DNA of 64,000 nucleotides, taken from positions 62,001 to 126,000 of the forward strand of contig NZ_PYWI01000005.1 in the NCBI RefSeq assembly GCF_003049575.1, written 5' to 3'. Below are positions 36,616 to 44,698 of this stretch, one piece after another. The stretch's first letter is position 1; every line of letters starts with the position of its first letter. The position numbers were made by a program, and so were the translations under genes. Origin of the DNA: Lysinibacillus parviboronicapiens (GTDB lineage: Bacteria; Bacillota; Bacilli; Bacillales_A; Planococcaceae). The notes under the pieces were generated by a model. It saw only the letters and a list, made by a program, of their open reading frames with translations, was not told where the DNA came from and did no database searches.

Positions 36616-37246
36616 TTATTTCCCAATTCATATAAATATCGAATATAAAACGGTAGTGATTGTTGGAGGCGGACATGTTGCAACACAGAAGGTAGCGTCC
36701 CTGCTACCAGCTAAAGCAAGTATAGTTGTTGTTAGCCCAACATTGCATGATACACTACTTCCACTTGCTCAGGCGGGGCAAATTACATGGCGTGAAAAGG
36801 CATTTGAAGCACGTGATTTAGATGATGCATCGCTCATCATTGCGGCAACAAATGATACTAAAGTCAATGAAGCAGTACAGGAAGCGGCCCAGCATTGGCA
36901 ACTAATAAATCGGGCAGATGCTCAAGGCGAGAGTGATTTTATTACACCGGCTACTGTGCGCCGTGGTCCACTAGTATTGACCGTGTCAACGTCGGGGGCA
37001 AGCCCCTCTTTAGCCCGTAAAATTAAAGAAGATTTAGCCGAGCAATTTGACGCAGTCTATGAAGACTATGTTTGTTTTTTACAGCAGGCACGTTTAATGG
37101 TTACTGCTAAGTTTGAAAAAGGCGATAAACGACGTGTTGCACTGCAAGCATTGCTTGAGCCAAGCCTACTAGAATGGACACGTAGTGGAGAGATTGATAG
37201 ACGTGAAGCTTATTTACAACAATTATTGACGGGAGAATCGCGATGA
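36608..37246 (+). CDS. cysGB: Precorrin-2 dehydrogenase (CysG-B/SirC/YlnF type)
   Basis: 212 aa from a TTG start that overlaps cbiA by eight bases. Rossmann motif VIVGGGHVATQKVASLL near residue 18, SLIIAATNDTKVNEAV near 78, then VSTSGASPSLARKIKEDL near 128, the SirC/Met8p signature. It oxidises precorrin-2 to sirohydrochlorin with NAD+. No ferrochelatase activity is expected because CbiX provides the chelation. The gene is coupled to cobA by an ATGA overlap. Confidence 0.9.
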   Translation: MTNYFPIHINIEYKTVVIVGGGHVATQKVASLLPAKASIVVVSPTLHDTLLPLAQAGQITWREKAFEARDLDDASLIIAATNDTKVNEAVQEAAQHWQLINRADAQGESDFITPATVRRGPLVLTVSTSGASPSLARKIKEDLAEQFDAVYEDYVCFLQQARLMVTAKFEKGDKRRVALQALLEPSLLEWTRSGEIDRREAYLQQLLTGESR

Positions 37247-38010
37247 AGGACGGAATAGTGTATTTAGTAGGAGCTGGTCCAGGAGATCCAAAACTTATTA
37301 CGGTGTATGGACTTGAATGTATTCAACAGGCGGATGTCATTGCATACGATCGTCTTGTGAACCCGAAATTGTTGGAATTTGCAAAGCCAGATGCTGAACT
37401 TGTGTACTGTGGTAAATTGCCTGGTAAGCATCATCTTATTCAAGATGAAATCAATGCACTACTTGTTGAACGAGCACAAGAGGGCAAAATTGTCACACGC
37501 TTAAAAGGAGGCGATCCATTCGTTTTTGGACGCGGTGCAGAGGAAGCCGAAATCTTAAAAAACCATGGCATATCTTATGAAATCGTGCCTGGCATTACGG
37601 CAGGTATTGCAGCTCCAGCATACGCAGGCATCCCTGTCACACACCGCGATTTTGCTACAAGCTTTGCGCTTGTGACAGGACACGGACGTGAGGAAAAAGG
37701 CCAAGACTTTTTAAATTGGCCAGCACTGGCAACAGGTATTGATACGGTGGCATTTTATATGAGTGTTGGCAATATTGCCTACATCTCAAGGAAATTAATC
37801 GACAATGGGCGTAAAGCAACAACACCAGTAGCCGTTATTGAGTGGGGAACAACTGATAAACAACGCACAATTACAGGTCAACTAGATGACATTGCTGACA
37901 TCATTGAACGCGAGGGCTATCATAATCCTTCCATGATTGTTGTTGGGGATGTTGTCACTGTTCGCGACAAAATTCAATGGTTTGAAGAGCAAGGATTTTC
38001 TTTAACATGA
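37243..38010 (+). CDS. cobA: Uroporphyrinogen-III C-methyltransferase (SUMT, CobA)
   Basis: 255 aa, a stand-alone SUMT. Motifs are VYLVGAGPGDPKLITVYGLE, RLKGGDPFVFGRGAEEAEIL near residue 86 and VPGITAGIAAPAYAGIPVTH near 114. It methylates C2 and C7 of uroporphyrinogen III to make precorrin-2, the entry point of the pathway. Last gene of the closely packed run beginning at cbiW. About 160 bp separate it from the next gene. Confidence 0.95.
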   Translation: MKDGIVYLVGAGPGDPKLITVYGLECIQQADVIAYDRLVNPKLLEFAKPDAELVYCGKLPGKHHLIQDEINALLVERAQEGKIVTRLKGGDPFVFGRGAEEAEILKNHGISYEIVPGITAGIAAPAYAGIPVTHRDFATSFALVTGHGREEKGQDFLNWPALATGIDTVAFYMSVGNIAYISRKLIDNGRKATTPVAVIEWGTTDKQRTITGQLDDIADIIEREGYHNPSMIVVGDVVTVRDKIQWFEEQGFSLT

Positions 38011-38174
38011 TTCTGCACAAGCATGTGCATGAATGACAGCTTTGCATGTGTGTCAGTGGCTCCTATGCCATTGACCTATAGAAAAAAAACTCCGGCAAGT
38101 CATTGATTATGCTGGTAAAAAATGAAGTAACAACAAGACGAGTCGGAGAGTATTAGCATTAAGGAGGAACAATC

Positions 38175-38735
38175 ATGACAGTCATCGAAGCGTTAAAAAA
38201 TCGACGAGCAATTCGAAATTATACAACACAGCCTGTTGAAAAAGAGAAAATTGAACAAATTTTGCAAGCTGCTACATTTGCGCCTAATGACCGTATGCGT
38301 GAGCCTTGGCATTTTTATATCTTACAAGGTGAAGCCATGAAGCGTTATGAAGAAATGGCAAACGCTTATTTACAGGAACGCTTTCCAACAAAGCCAAACC
38401 TAGTGGAAAGCTCCATAAAGGTTGTTCAAACAACCCCGATCGCAATTGTTGTGACAGCTGACATTGTAGAAGGTGATGCAGATGCAACACAAGACAATGT
38501 CTTTGCAGTTTGCAGTGCCATTATGTCCATGTGGTTAGCAGCTGAAGAACAAGGCCTAGGATTTGTATGGCGTACAAGAGGCGTTGGACTTGTCCATGAT
38601 GCACGTATGCATTCATTTATCGGTGCGAGTGAACATCAAAAGGTAGTAGGGACAATTTTCATTGGCTATCCAGAAGAACAGGCGCTGAAAGACAAGAAGC
38701 GTACGCCATTTACGGAAAAAACAACGTGGCTTTAA
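38175..38735 (+). CDS. Nitroreductase-family flavoprotein (CbiY position)
   Basis: 186 aa. EALKNRRAIRNYTTQPVE at the start (FMN phosphate-binding Arg) and QAATFAPNDRMREPWHFYIL are nitroreductase hallmarks, with VGTIFIGYPEE near the end. In the B. megaterium cob operon a nitroreductase-like gene (cbiY) sits between the cysG(B) and btuR genes, the same neighbourhood as here. A role as a flavin reductase acting on Co(II) corrinoid before adenosylation would make sense beside BtuR but is inference. It does not look like BluB. AAGGAGG ribosome site, 14 bp ahead of btuR. Confidence 0.82.
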   Translation: MTVIEALKNRRAIRNYTTQPVEKEKIEQILQAATFAPNDRMREPWHFYILQGEAMKRYEEMANAYLQERFPTKPNLVESSIKVVQTTPIAIVVTADIVEGDADATQDNVFAVCSAIMSMWLAAEEQGLGFVWRTRGVGLVHDARMHSFIGASEHQKVVGTIFIGYPEEQALKDKKRTPFTEKTTWL

Positions 38736-38749
38736 AGGAGGCATGAAGC

Positions 38750-39286
38750 ATGGCTAGAAAAGGCTTATTTTTAGTCTATACAGGTGAAGGCAAAGGGAAA
38801 ACGACAGCTTCACTTGGTGTGACGTTACGTGCAGTTGGTCGAGGTTTAAATGTGAGATATCTGCAATTCATTAAATCACCAGAGCGCACATATGGCGAGC
38901 AAATTGCCCTTCGAAAGCTTGGCGTGGAAATGGAGCAAATGGGTATAGGTTTTACTTGGACTAAAACACCAGAGGAGCATCGCGTAGCTCTTGCGAAGGC
39001 TTGGCAAAAAACAAAGGCAGCATTGCAAGATGAGGGCATTGATTTACTAGTTCTTGATGAGCTAAACAATGCTTTGGCTATTACTAAATTTCCGATTGAT
39101 GATGTGCTGCCATTAGCTGAAGTCATTGAGGCGATTCAACAGCGTCCTTCAACGATGCACCTTGTGGTAACAGGGCGTAGTGCCAATCCAGCGCTCCTTG
39201 CAATGGCGGATTTAGTATCAACAATTGATGCGACAAAGCATTATTATGAAGAGGGCATCCCAGCAGTAAAGGGACTTGAATTTTAA
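38750..39286 (+). CDS. btuR: Cob(I)yrinic acid a,c-diamide adenosyltransferase (BtuR/CobO)
   Basis: 178 aa, typical CobA/CobO/BtuR length. Contains the P-loop VYTGEGKGKTTASLG (residues about 9-23), YLQFIKSPERTYGE, LLVLDELNNALAI near residue 100 and LVVTGRSANPALLAMADLVS near 140. It attaches the 5'-deoxyadenosyl group from ATP to Co(I) corrinoid. Follows the nitroreductase closely, suggesting the two act together. Confidence 0.94.
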   Translation: MARKGLFLVYTGEGKGKTTASLGVTLRAVGRGLNVRYLQFIKSPERTYGEQIALRKLGVEMEQMGIGFTWTKTPEEHRVALAKAWQKTKAALQDEGIDLLVLDELNNALAITKFPIDDVLPLAEVIEAIQQRPSTMHLVVTGRSANPALLAMADLVSTIDATKHYYEEGIPAVKGLEF

Positions 39287-39348
39287 TTTAGATGTCCATA
39301 GAAATTTGTCAGCTCTAGAGATGTTCCGATAAATAGGAGGATTGTGTT

Positions 39349-39383
39349 TTATTCAGACGGTGTTTTAGATACTGCCTGAATAA
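39349..39383. promoter_or_regulatory. Inverted repeat between btuR and cbiP
   Basis: TTATTCAGACGGT (39349-39361) and ACTGCCTGAATAA (39371-39383) are 13-base arms with two mismatches around a nine-base spacer. No T-run follows, so an operator or an mRNA stability/processing structure is more likely than a terminator. Function unknown. Confidence 0.4.
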
Positions 39384-39418
39384 ATGAACCTTCTGGATAA
39401 GTGATGGGAGGAAAGAGT

Positions 39419-40918
39419 GTGCCAGCAAAATCAATTATGATTCAAGGAACTGCTTCGGACGTTGGAAAAAGTATGATTTGTACAGCCTTATGCCGTATTT
39501 TTTCTGATGCGGGGCTAAAGGTAGTACCCTTTAAGTCACAAAATATGGCGCTTAATTCATTTGTAACGGAGGATGGCGGTGAAATTGGCCGTGCACAAGG
39601 TGTACAAGCAGAAGCAGCGCGTGTTATTGCTACCACAGATATGAACCCGATTTTATTAAAGCCAAAGCAGGATATGGTGTCTGAGGTCATTGTACATGGC
39701 AAGCATTTTTTGAACATGGACGCGAAAAGTTACCGTAATAAATTTGTGCAGGAGGCGATGCCCATCGTTGAAAAATCTGTACGAACATTACAAAATACAT
39801 ATGATGTGATTGTGCTCGAAGGCGCAGGCAGCCCAGCAGAAATCAATTTAAAGGATCGCGATATTGCGAATATGCGTATGGCCCACTTAGCTGATGCTGC
39901 AGTTATTTTAGTTGCAGATATTGATCGTGGTGGTGTGTTTGCGTCAATTATTGGCACATTAGCATTGCTCGATGATGCCGAACGTGCACGCGTGAAAGGG
40001 TTAATTATTAATAAATTCAGAGGGTTGCGGGAGTTACTTGATGATGGTATTGAATGGGTGGAACGTGAGACAGGCATTCCTGTATTAGGCGTAGTACCCT
40101 ACGTAGATGTCAATATTGAGGCAGAGGACTCACTTGCATTATCTTCATTACGCTTTAAAAAACCAAAACCAGGCGAGTTTTTGGTGGATATCGCCATGAT
40201 TCGTTTGCCTCGAATTTCGAATTTTACTGATGTAGATCCGTTTTTCGATGAACCAGAGGTGGGTGTGCGATTAATTGCAAATGTTGCAGAGCTTGGCACT
40301 CCTGATTTACTAATACTACCAGGTACAAAAAGTACGATGGATGATTTAGCTTGGTTAAAAGCACAAGGCTTTGAGCAAGCCATTGCCAACTTACGAGCAC
40401 GTGGTACAAAAATTATTGGTATTTGTGGTGGCTTCCAAATGCTTGGTGAAACATTACTTGATCCTGATGCTGTAGAAGGGAACGGTGATGCAGCACAAGG
40501 CTTAGGGCTACTACCAATGGAAACAGTTTTTGTAGGCGATAAAAAGACTGTACAAATGACAGGAACTCGCGGAAATGATACGTTCACAGGCTATGAGATT
40601 CACCTTGGGCGTACAAAAATTTTGCGTAATGAGGTATCACCATTTTTGCAGTTAAATGATGGCCGTGTGGACGGTGCAGTGTCGGTGGATGAGCAAGTTA
40701 TCGGCACATATTTCCACGGATTATTCCATAATCGTAGCTTTACACGACAGCTTGTCAACGACATACGGATGAAAAAAGGGCTTGCAGTGCTACCAAGTGA
40801 TGTAAAAAGTGATGCAGAACGCAGAGAAGATGCCTACAATATGCTTGCTGCTCATGTACATGCTAATTTAGATATGGAAAAAATATACGATATTTTGAAT
40901 ATAGAGGTAAGCATATGA
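39419..40918 (+). CDS. cbiP: Cobyric acid synthase CbiP/CobQ
   Basis: 499 aa from the GTG at 39419. This start has GGGAGG 7-8 bp upstream and gives (V)PAKSIMIQGTASDVGKS, the family start. A GTG at 39401 overlaps the ribosome site. P-loop-type QGTASDVGKSM and FKSQNMALNSFVTEDGGEIG near the N-terminus, ILADIDRGGVFASIIGT-like VADIDRGGVFASIIGTLAL near residue 165, and the amidotransferase nucleophile GICGGFQMLGE near 336. It amidates positions b, d, e and g of adenosylcobyrinate a,c-diamide. The stop overlaps the start of a methyltransferase gene. Confidence 0.94.
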   Translation: MPAKSIMIQGTASDVGKSMICTALCRIFSDAGLKVVPFKSQNMALNSFVTEDGGEIGRAQGVQAEAARVIATTDMNPILLKPKQDMVSEVIVHGKHFLNMDAKSYRNKFVQEAMPIVEKSVRTLQNTYDVIVLEGAGSPAEINLKDRDIANMRMAHLADAAVILVADIDRGGVFASIIGTLALLDDAERARVKGLIINKFRGLRELLDDGIEWVERETGIPVLGVVPYVDVNIEAEDSLALSSLRFKKPKPGEFLVDIAMIRLPRISNFTDVDPFFDEPEVGVRLIANVAELGTPDLLILPGTKSTMDDLAWLKAQGFEQAIANLRARGTKIIGICGGFQMLGETLLDPDAVEGNGDAAQGLGLLPMETVFVGDKKTVQMTGTRGNDTFTGYEIHLGRTKILRNEVSPFLQLNDGRVDGAVSVDEQVIGTYFHGLFHNRSFTRQLVNDIRMKKGLAVLPSDVKSDAERREDAYNMLAAHVHANLDMEKIYDILNIEVSI

Positions 40919-41751
40919 CACGAAAAGGGCCGTTAGCCATTGATTATGAGGCACTATGGCAAGAAGGCATGAAGGATTGGCAAGGGCAAATGCCTGAACG
41001 AATGGTGAATGATCATTTAGAGGAACAGTTTTGGTCACAATCAGTCGCACGTAAAAAAAGGGGACAAACAGACCCTTATGCTGCACGGATTTTTGAAGAA
41101 ATTAAAAGAAGTATTCAACCGGAACATTCAGTTCTTGAAATCGGGCCTGGGTGGGGTAATTATACATTTCCACTTGCTGAATATGTTCATGAGCTGACAT
41201 GTGTCGACAGTTCACAAAGTATTCTCGCCTATTTACAAAGTTGCTTACCGCATGAAAAACATGTTTCTTATGTCCATGCGAAATGGGAAGAGCTTGGTGA
41301 AAATGACATTCCAGCACATGATATTGTTGTTGGCGTGAATTGTTTTTACCGCATGTATGAAATTAAATCGGCATTAAAACATATGAATCGTCTTGCTAAA
41401 AAGCGTGCGATAATTGGGATGACGACAGGTCCGATTCAACCGCATTATGAACTATTGCATGCTAAATATGGTTATGATATCAAGTTCCCACGAAGAGATT
41501 ATATTGAATTTTTGAATTTGCTATATGAAATGGATATTTATGCAGAGTGCAACATAATACCGCTGAAACGCGTATATGAATATGAGACGTATGAACAACT
41601 TATCACAACACAAAGTAAAAAAATATTAAACACTGATTTTAACAGAGCACATATCGAGGAATCGCTGGCACCGTTTATAGAACAAAAGGATGGTCGTTAT
41701 TACTACCGTCATGATTTCCATGCTGCACTTGTGTCTTGGCAACCGAAATAA
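40915..41751 (+). CDS. Class I SAM-dependent methyltransferase coupled to cbiP
   Basis: 278 aa. The SAM-binding motif I is SVLEIGPGWGNYTFPLAEYV near residue 68, followed by the acidic motif LTCVDSSQSILAYL and DIVVGVNCFYRMYEI near 128 (motif IV position). The first 60 residues are polar and rich in Trp/Gln. The C-terminus ends with RYYYRHDFHAALVSWQPK. The start codon overlaps the cbiP stop (ATGA) with GAGGT upstream, so it is made with cbiP. I do not recognise it as a known corrin enzyme: all ring methylations are already covered by the cbi genes. It might modify a corrinoid, a B12-dependent substrate or be an unrelated passenger. Function open. Confidence 0.75.
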   Translation: MTRKGPLAIDYEALWQEGMKDWQGQMPERMVNDHLEEQFWSQSVARKKRGQTDPYAARIFEEIKRSIQPEHSVLEIGPGWGNYTFPLAEYVHELTCVDSSQSILAYLQSCLPHEKHVSYVHAKWEELGENDIPAHDIVVGVNCFYRMYEIKSALKHMNRLAKKRAIIGMTTGPIQPHYELLHAKYGYDIKFPRRDYIEFLNLLYEMDIYAECNIIPLKRVYEYETYEQLITTQSKKILNTDFNRAHIEESLAPFIEQKDGRYYYRHDFHAALVSWQPK

Positions 41752-41761
41752 AGTGAAACTT

Positions 41762-41890
41762 CAATCCGTGAGGGTCTATATCCCCCACGGATTGTTAGTT
41801 GAACCAATGGGTTTTTACGGTCAGTTGATAGCCCACCAAGTTGACTCGTTCTCATCTATCAAATTGAGATGGTCGTCTTACTGACCGTTC
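41762..41890. other. Strongly folded non-coding element (structured RNA or mobile-element palindrome)
   Basis: CAATCCGTGAGGG (41762-41774) pairs with CCCCCACGGATTG (41782-41794), with one mismatch. It is followed by AACC-AATG-GGTT, and then a larger domain closed by ACGGTCAG/CTGACCGT (41817-41824 and 41881-41888, perfect). Inside that, TTGATAG/CTATCAA and TCTCA/TGAGA can pair. No ORF is credible. It lies between the methyltransferase stop and the terminator at 41905. It could be a structured RNA, or the end of an IS200/IS605-type or palindrome-associated repeat. I do not recognise a named class. Confidence 0.55.
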
Positions 41891-41904
41891 ATGCGGGATA
41901 ATGG

Positions 41905-41941
41905 AAAAACCTTTGGAGAAAGCTTGTCCCCAAAGGTTTTT
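41905..41941 (+). terminator. Intrinsic terminator ending the B12 gene cluster
   Basis: AAAAACCTTTGG (41905-41916) and CCAAAGGTTTTT (41930-41941) form a perfect 12-bp stem ahead of the rnz promoter region (TACAAT at 41961-41966). Confidence 0.85.
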
Positions 41942-41998
41942 CTTATTTTCTGCAATAAGGTACAATAGAACGACAGAAAAAGAATTGAGGTGGCATAT

Positions 41999-42931
41999 GT
42001 GCAACTACATTTTTTAGGGACAGGCGCAGGCATGCCTTCGAAAGAGCGCAATACGAGTGCTCTAATGGTAAAGCTTCTAGATGAAATCGGTGAGATGTGG
42101 CTTTTTGATTGCGGAGAAGCGACACAACATCAAATATTACATTCATCCTTAAAGCCACGTAAAGTAACGAAAATTTTCATCACGCATTTACATGGTGATC
42201 ATATTTTTGGTCTGCCAGGATTTCTTAGCTCTCGTTCCTTTCAAGGCGGCGATGAACCATTAACGATTTTTGGACCAGCAGGACTACAACAATGGGTGGA
42301 GCAGACATTTGCATTGTCAAAAACACATTTAACGTATCCACTACAATTTGTAGAAGTACAGGAAGGTGTCATTTACGAGGACGCACACTTTACTGTACGA
42401 GCCGGTGAATTACGTCATGTTGTACCATGTTTTGGGTACCGCATTGAACAAAAGGAATTACCAGGAGAATTGCTTATGGAGAAAGTCCAAGCTTTAGGCG
42501 TTCCAAAGGGTCCACTGCTTGGACAGTTAAAGAGGGGGCACAATATTGAGCTTGAAAATGGTATAATTATTAAAGCTACTGATGTTGTAGCACCTCCTAA
42601 GAAAGGCTTTACGCTAACCATTTTAGGCGATACAAAATATTGTGAAGAGGCGATAACGCTAGCACAGCAGGCAGATATTGTGATTCACGAAGCAACGTTT
42701 GATGGTGGGACGACGGAGTTAGCAGCAAATTATGGACACTCCACAAATGTGGAAGCAGCTATGGTTGCTAAACGTGCAGGTGCAAAATTTTTACTCCTCA
42801 ATCATTTAAGTGCCCGATTTTTACCGCATGATTTACCAATGTTCCTAGCACAAGCCCAAGAAATTTTTCCGCAAACTGTCCTAACTTCCGATCAGATGGT
42901 GTTCACTTGGAGTAATGATGAGTTACTTTAA
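41999..42931 (+). CDS. rnz: Ribonuclease Z
   Basis: 310 aa from the GTG at 41999. GAGGTGG lies 6-7 bp upstream, and the product then starts (V)QLHFLGTGAGMPSKERN like other RNase Z proteins. A GTG nine bases earlier would overlap the ribosome site. The metallo-beta-lactamase zinc motif is FITHLHGDHIFGLPG near residue 61, with LWLFDCGEATQHQIL before it. Further ligands are ILGDTKYCEEA and HEATFDG, and the C-terminal His is in LLNHLSARF. It matures tRNA 3' ends by endonucleolytic cleavage after the discriminator base. Monocistronic between two terminators. Confidence 0.95.
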   Translation: MQLHFLGTGAGMPSKERNTSALMVKLLDEIGEMWLFDCGEATQHQILHSSLKPRKVTKIFITHLHGDHIFGLPGFLSSRSFQGGDEPLTIFGPAGLQQWVEQTFALSKTHLTYPLQFVEVQEGVIYEDAHFTVRAGELRHVVPCFGYRIEQKELPGELLMEKVQALGVPKGPLLGQLKRGHNIELENGIIIKATDVVAPPKKGFTLTILGDTKYCEEAITLAQQADIVIHEATFDGGTTELAANYGHSTNVEAAMVAKRAGAKFLLLNHLSARFLPHDLPMFLAQAQEIFPQTVLTSDQMVFTWSNDELL

Positions 42932-42997
42932 TATATTTTATTTTGCTAAAATTGTAGTATCACTTTTATAAGTCGAGTGAGTGAAAAACACTTTTTT

Positions 42998-43040
42998 ATA
43001 GGTATAGGTTCGGGATTTTACCGTATCTATACCTATTTTA
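42998..43040 (+). terminator. Intrinsic terminator after rnz
   Basis: ATAGGTATAG (42998-43007) and CTATACCTAT (43027-43036) form a perfect 10-bp stem followed by TTTATTT. The rest of 43041-43217 shows nothing recognisable. Confidence 0.75.
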
Positions 43041-43217
43041 TTTGGAATGGAACTTACCTTACAGTTGATTGTCCGTTTATAATTTGTAGTCAACCATTAG
43101 TTGTATGCTAAAGAGTTAGACTCAACATTTAAGCGATTAAATTGAAATCCGATTTCTGCATTTAAATTTTTTTTGACGTGTTGCTTTATTATGGTTAGCG
43201 CTCACCAAAAATTCTAC

Positions 43218-44134
43218 TTAAAACTCAATTGTTTCTTCAGGAAAACTGCTTTGTTTTTTCTCTTTTCGTACTTTTAGAATTTGAGGTATGAAAATTCCGA
43301 ATAAAATACAAACAATTCCAATCCACTGTAAAGGGGATACCACTTCATGAACAAGTGTAATAGAAGCGATAACTGCTGTTGGGAGTTCGACAGCTCCTAA
43401 AATTGTTCCAAGACCTGTCCCTACCTTTGGTACACCGATGGAAAAACAAATGACTGGTACAACTACACCAAAGAAGCCAAGGATTAAAGCATATTTCCAT
43501 AATCCTGCCTGCAATGTACCATCAATCAAATATGTCGGTGGAAATATTAAGCAAACGAAGAGTGTAGCACTCGTTGTCATAAGAAAGCTTTTTGAGTAGA
43601 TTGGAACATCAGTAGAAACACGCCCACTTGCAAATATATATAATTTGAAAAAGTTATAGCTGCTAATAACCCAAAGGTGATTCCTTTTATAGATAATTCT
43701 TGTCCTATTCCATCAAATATACCTCCAGCAAATATCGTTCCTATAAATAAGATGAGGATGGATAATAACTTTTCTCGACTTGGAAAAGTTTTGTTAGCAA
43801 TTGCTTCAATAAGCACGCCCATCCAAGTGAATTGAAATAATAGAACAATAGCAATAGATGCAGGTAATTCTTTTACAGAAAGCCCATAAAAAATACTGGT
43901 TAAACTCATTGTTATCCCAACAGCCAATAAAGAGAATACATTTTTTAGGGTTACTTTATAGCGAGAGAAGAACATAACGAGTAATAATAATCCAAACCAG
44001 CCAAATACATATTGTCCACCTAAAAGTGCAGGAAAAGAAAATCCATTTAAAAAACCAATTTTAAGAATGGAAGAAAGAATCCCATAGCTACAGGCACCTA
44101 ATAAAACGATTAATGAAAACTTTAATTTATTCAA
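43218..44134 (-). pseudogene. EamA/DMT-family transporter, frameshifted
   Basis: From a TTG start at 44134 (GGAGGGG upstream) the first frame encodes six hydrophobic segments and leaves frame in the run read as ITFSNYIYLQ. The expected continuation FKLYIFASGRVSTDVPIYSK is in the adjacent frame and runs on to 43218 with four more membrane segments (VPVICFSIGVPKVGTGLGTI, then GIVCILFGIFIPQIL). A single base missing from the homopolymer at 43648-43652 (five A on the plus strand, six expected) restores one reading frame of about 305 aa, the usual size of a 10-TM drug/metabolite transporter. It may be a true mutation, a phase-variable tract or a sequencing error. Confidence 0.85.
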
Positions 44135-44160
44135 AAAAACCCCTCCAAAAAAATAAAAAA

Positions 44161-44257
44161 CCCCGCCGTCTATTAGTAGACGACGGGCGAATGAAACAGA
44201 GTTAAAACTCTACAAAATTTCGCCACTCACAAGTTAGTGTGAGTTTGCGTATCAAAT
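44161..44257 (-). ncRNA. Attenuator- or riboswitch-like leader of the EamA gene
   Basis: The minus-strand leader contains a hairpin CTCACA-CTAACT-TGTGAG (44243-44226). Then GGCGAA...TTCGCC encloses AGAGTT-TT-AACTCT. A strong terminator follows, CCCGTCGTCTA-CTAA-TAGACGGCGGG plus TTTTTT, ending about 15 bp before the EamA ribosome site. GGCGAA can compete with the terminator base. This is the layout of ligand- or translation-controlled premature termination. I do not recognise a known riboswitch class. Confidence 0.6.
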
Positions 44258-44264
44258 TATGAAA

Positions 44265-44293
44265 ATTGTAAACAAAAGTTACAAAGGTGTCAA
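44265..44293 (-). promoter_or_regulatory. SigA promoter of the EamA leader
   Basis: On the minus strand TTGACA (44293-44288), 17 bp, TACAAT (44270-44265): an almost perfect SigA promoter. The predicted transcript start is near 44257, just ahead of the folded leader. Confidence 0.75.
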
Positions 44294-44408
44294 CTACTAT
44301 ATTTATGTAGACAAGTGGAAGTAGGAGATAGTTGGTCGGTACTCTATGAGAAATATAGTGCGTTTAATAGATGATTTACGTATAATTAAGTAAAAGGGGT
44401 GTGGTTGT

Positions 44409-44639
44409 ATGGATCAACAAAAAATGCCACCAGCTGTATTACGTTTACTTGTTATTTTTCCAAACGTGCTGAGCTATTTACTATTAGGCGGACTTATTAT
44501 TTATGTTACGACAAACTATGAAATACTGAAGTCAACAGAAAGCTTGAAAGTATGGCTAATCTTCATTGTAGTCCTTGCACCAGCAGCTGCTTTTACTACA
44601 TATAGTATTGTCAAGAAAATTCGTGCCGGCCATATGTAA
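44409..44639 (+). CDS. Small two-helix membrane protein, unknown function
   Basis: 76 aa with AAAGGGGTG upstream of the ATG. Two hydrophobic segments are clear (about residues 11-32, RLLVIFPNVLSYLLLGGLII, and 46-66, VWLIFIVVLAPAAAFTTYSI). The C-terminus is basic (KKIRAGHM). It is followed at once by a terminator, so it is expressed alone. I do not recognise the family. Confidence 0.65.
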   Translation: MDQQKMPPAVLRLLVIFPNVLSYLLLGGLIIYVTTNYEILKSTESLKVWLIFIVVLAPAAAFTTYSIVKKIRAGHM

Positions 44640-44654
44640 CATCCAAATGTATTC

Positions 44655-44695
44655 AACACACGTCATAGGTATCTCCGAATGGCGTGTGTTTTTTT
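44655..44695 (+). terminator. Intrinsic terminator after the small membrane protein
   Basis: AACACACGTCAT (44655-44666) and ATGGCGTGTGTT (44679-44690), 12 bp with one G-U, then seven T counting the stem end. Confidence 0.85.
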
Positions 44696-44698
44696 ATT

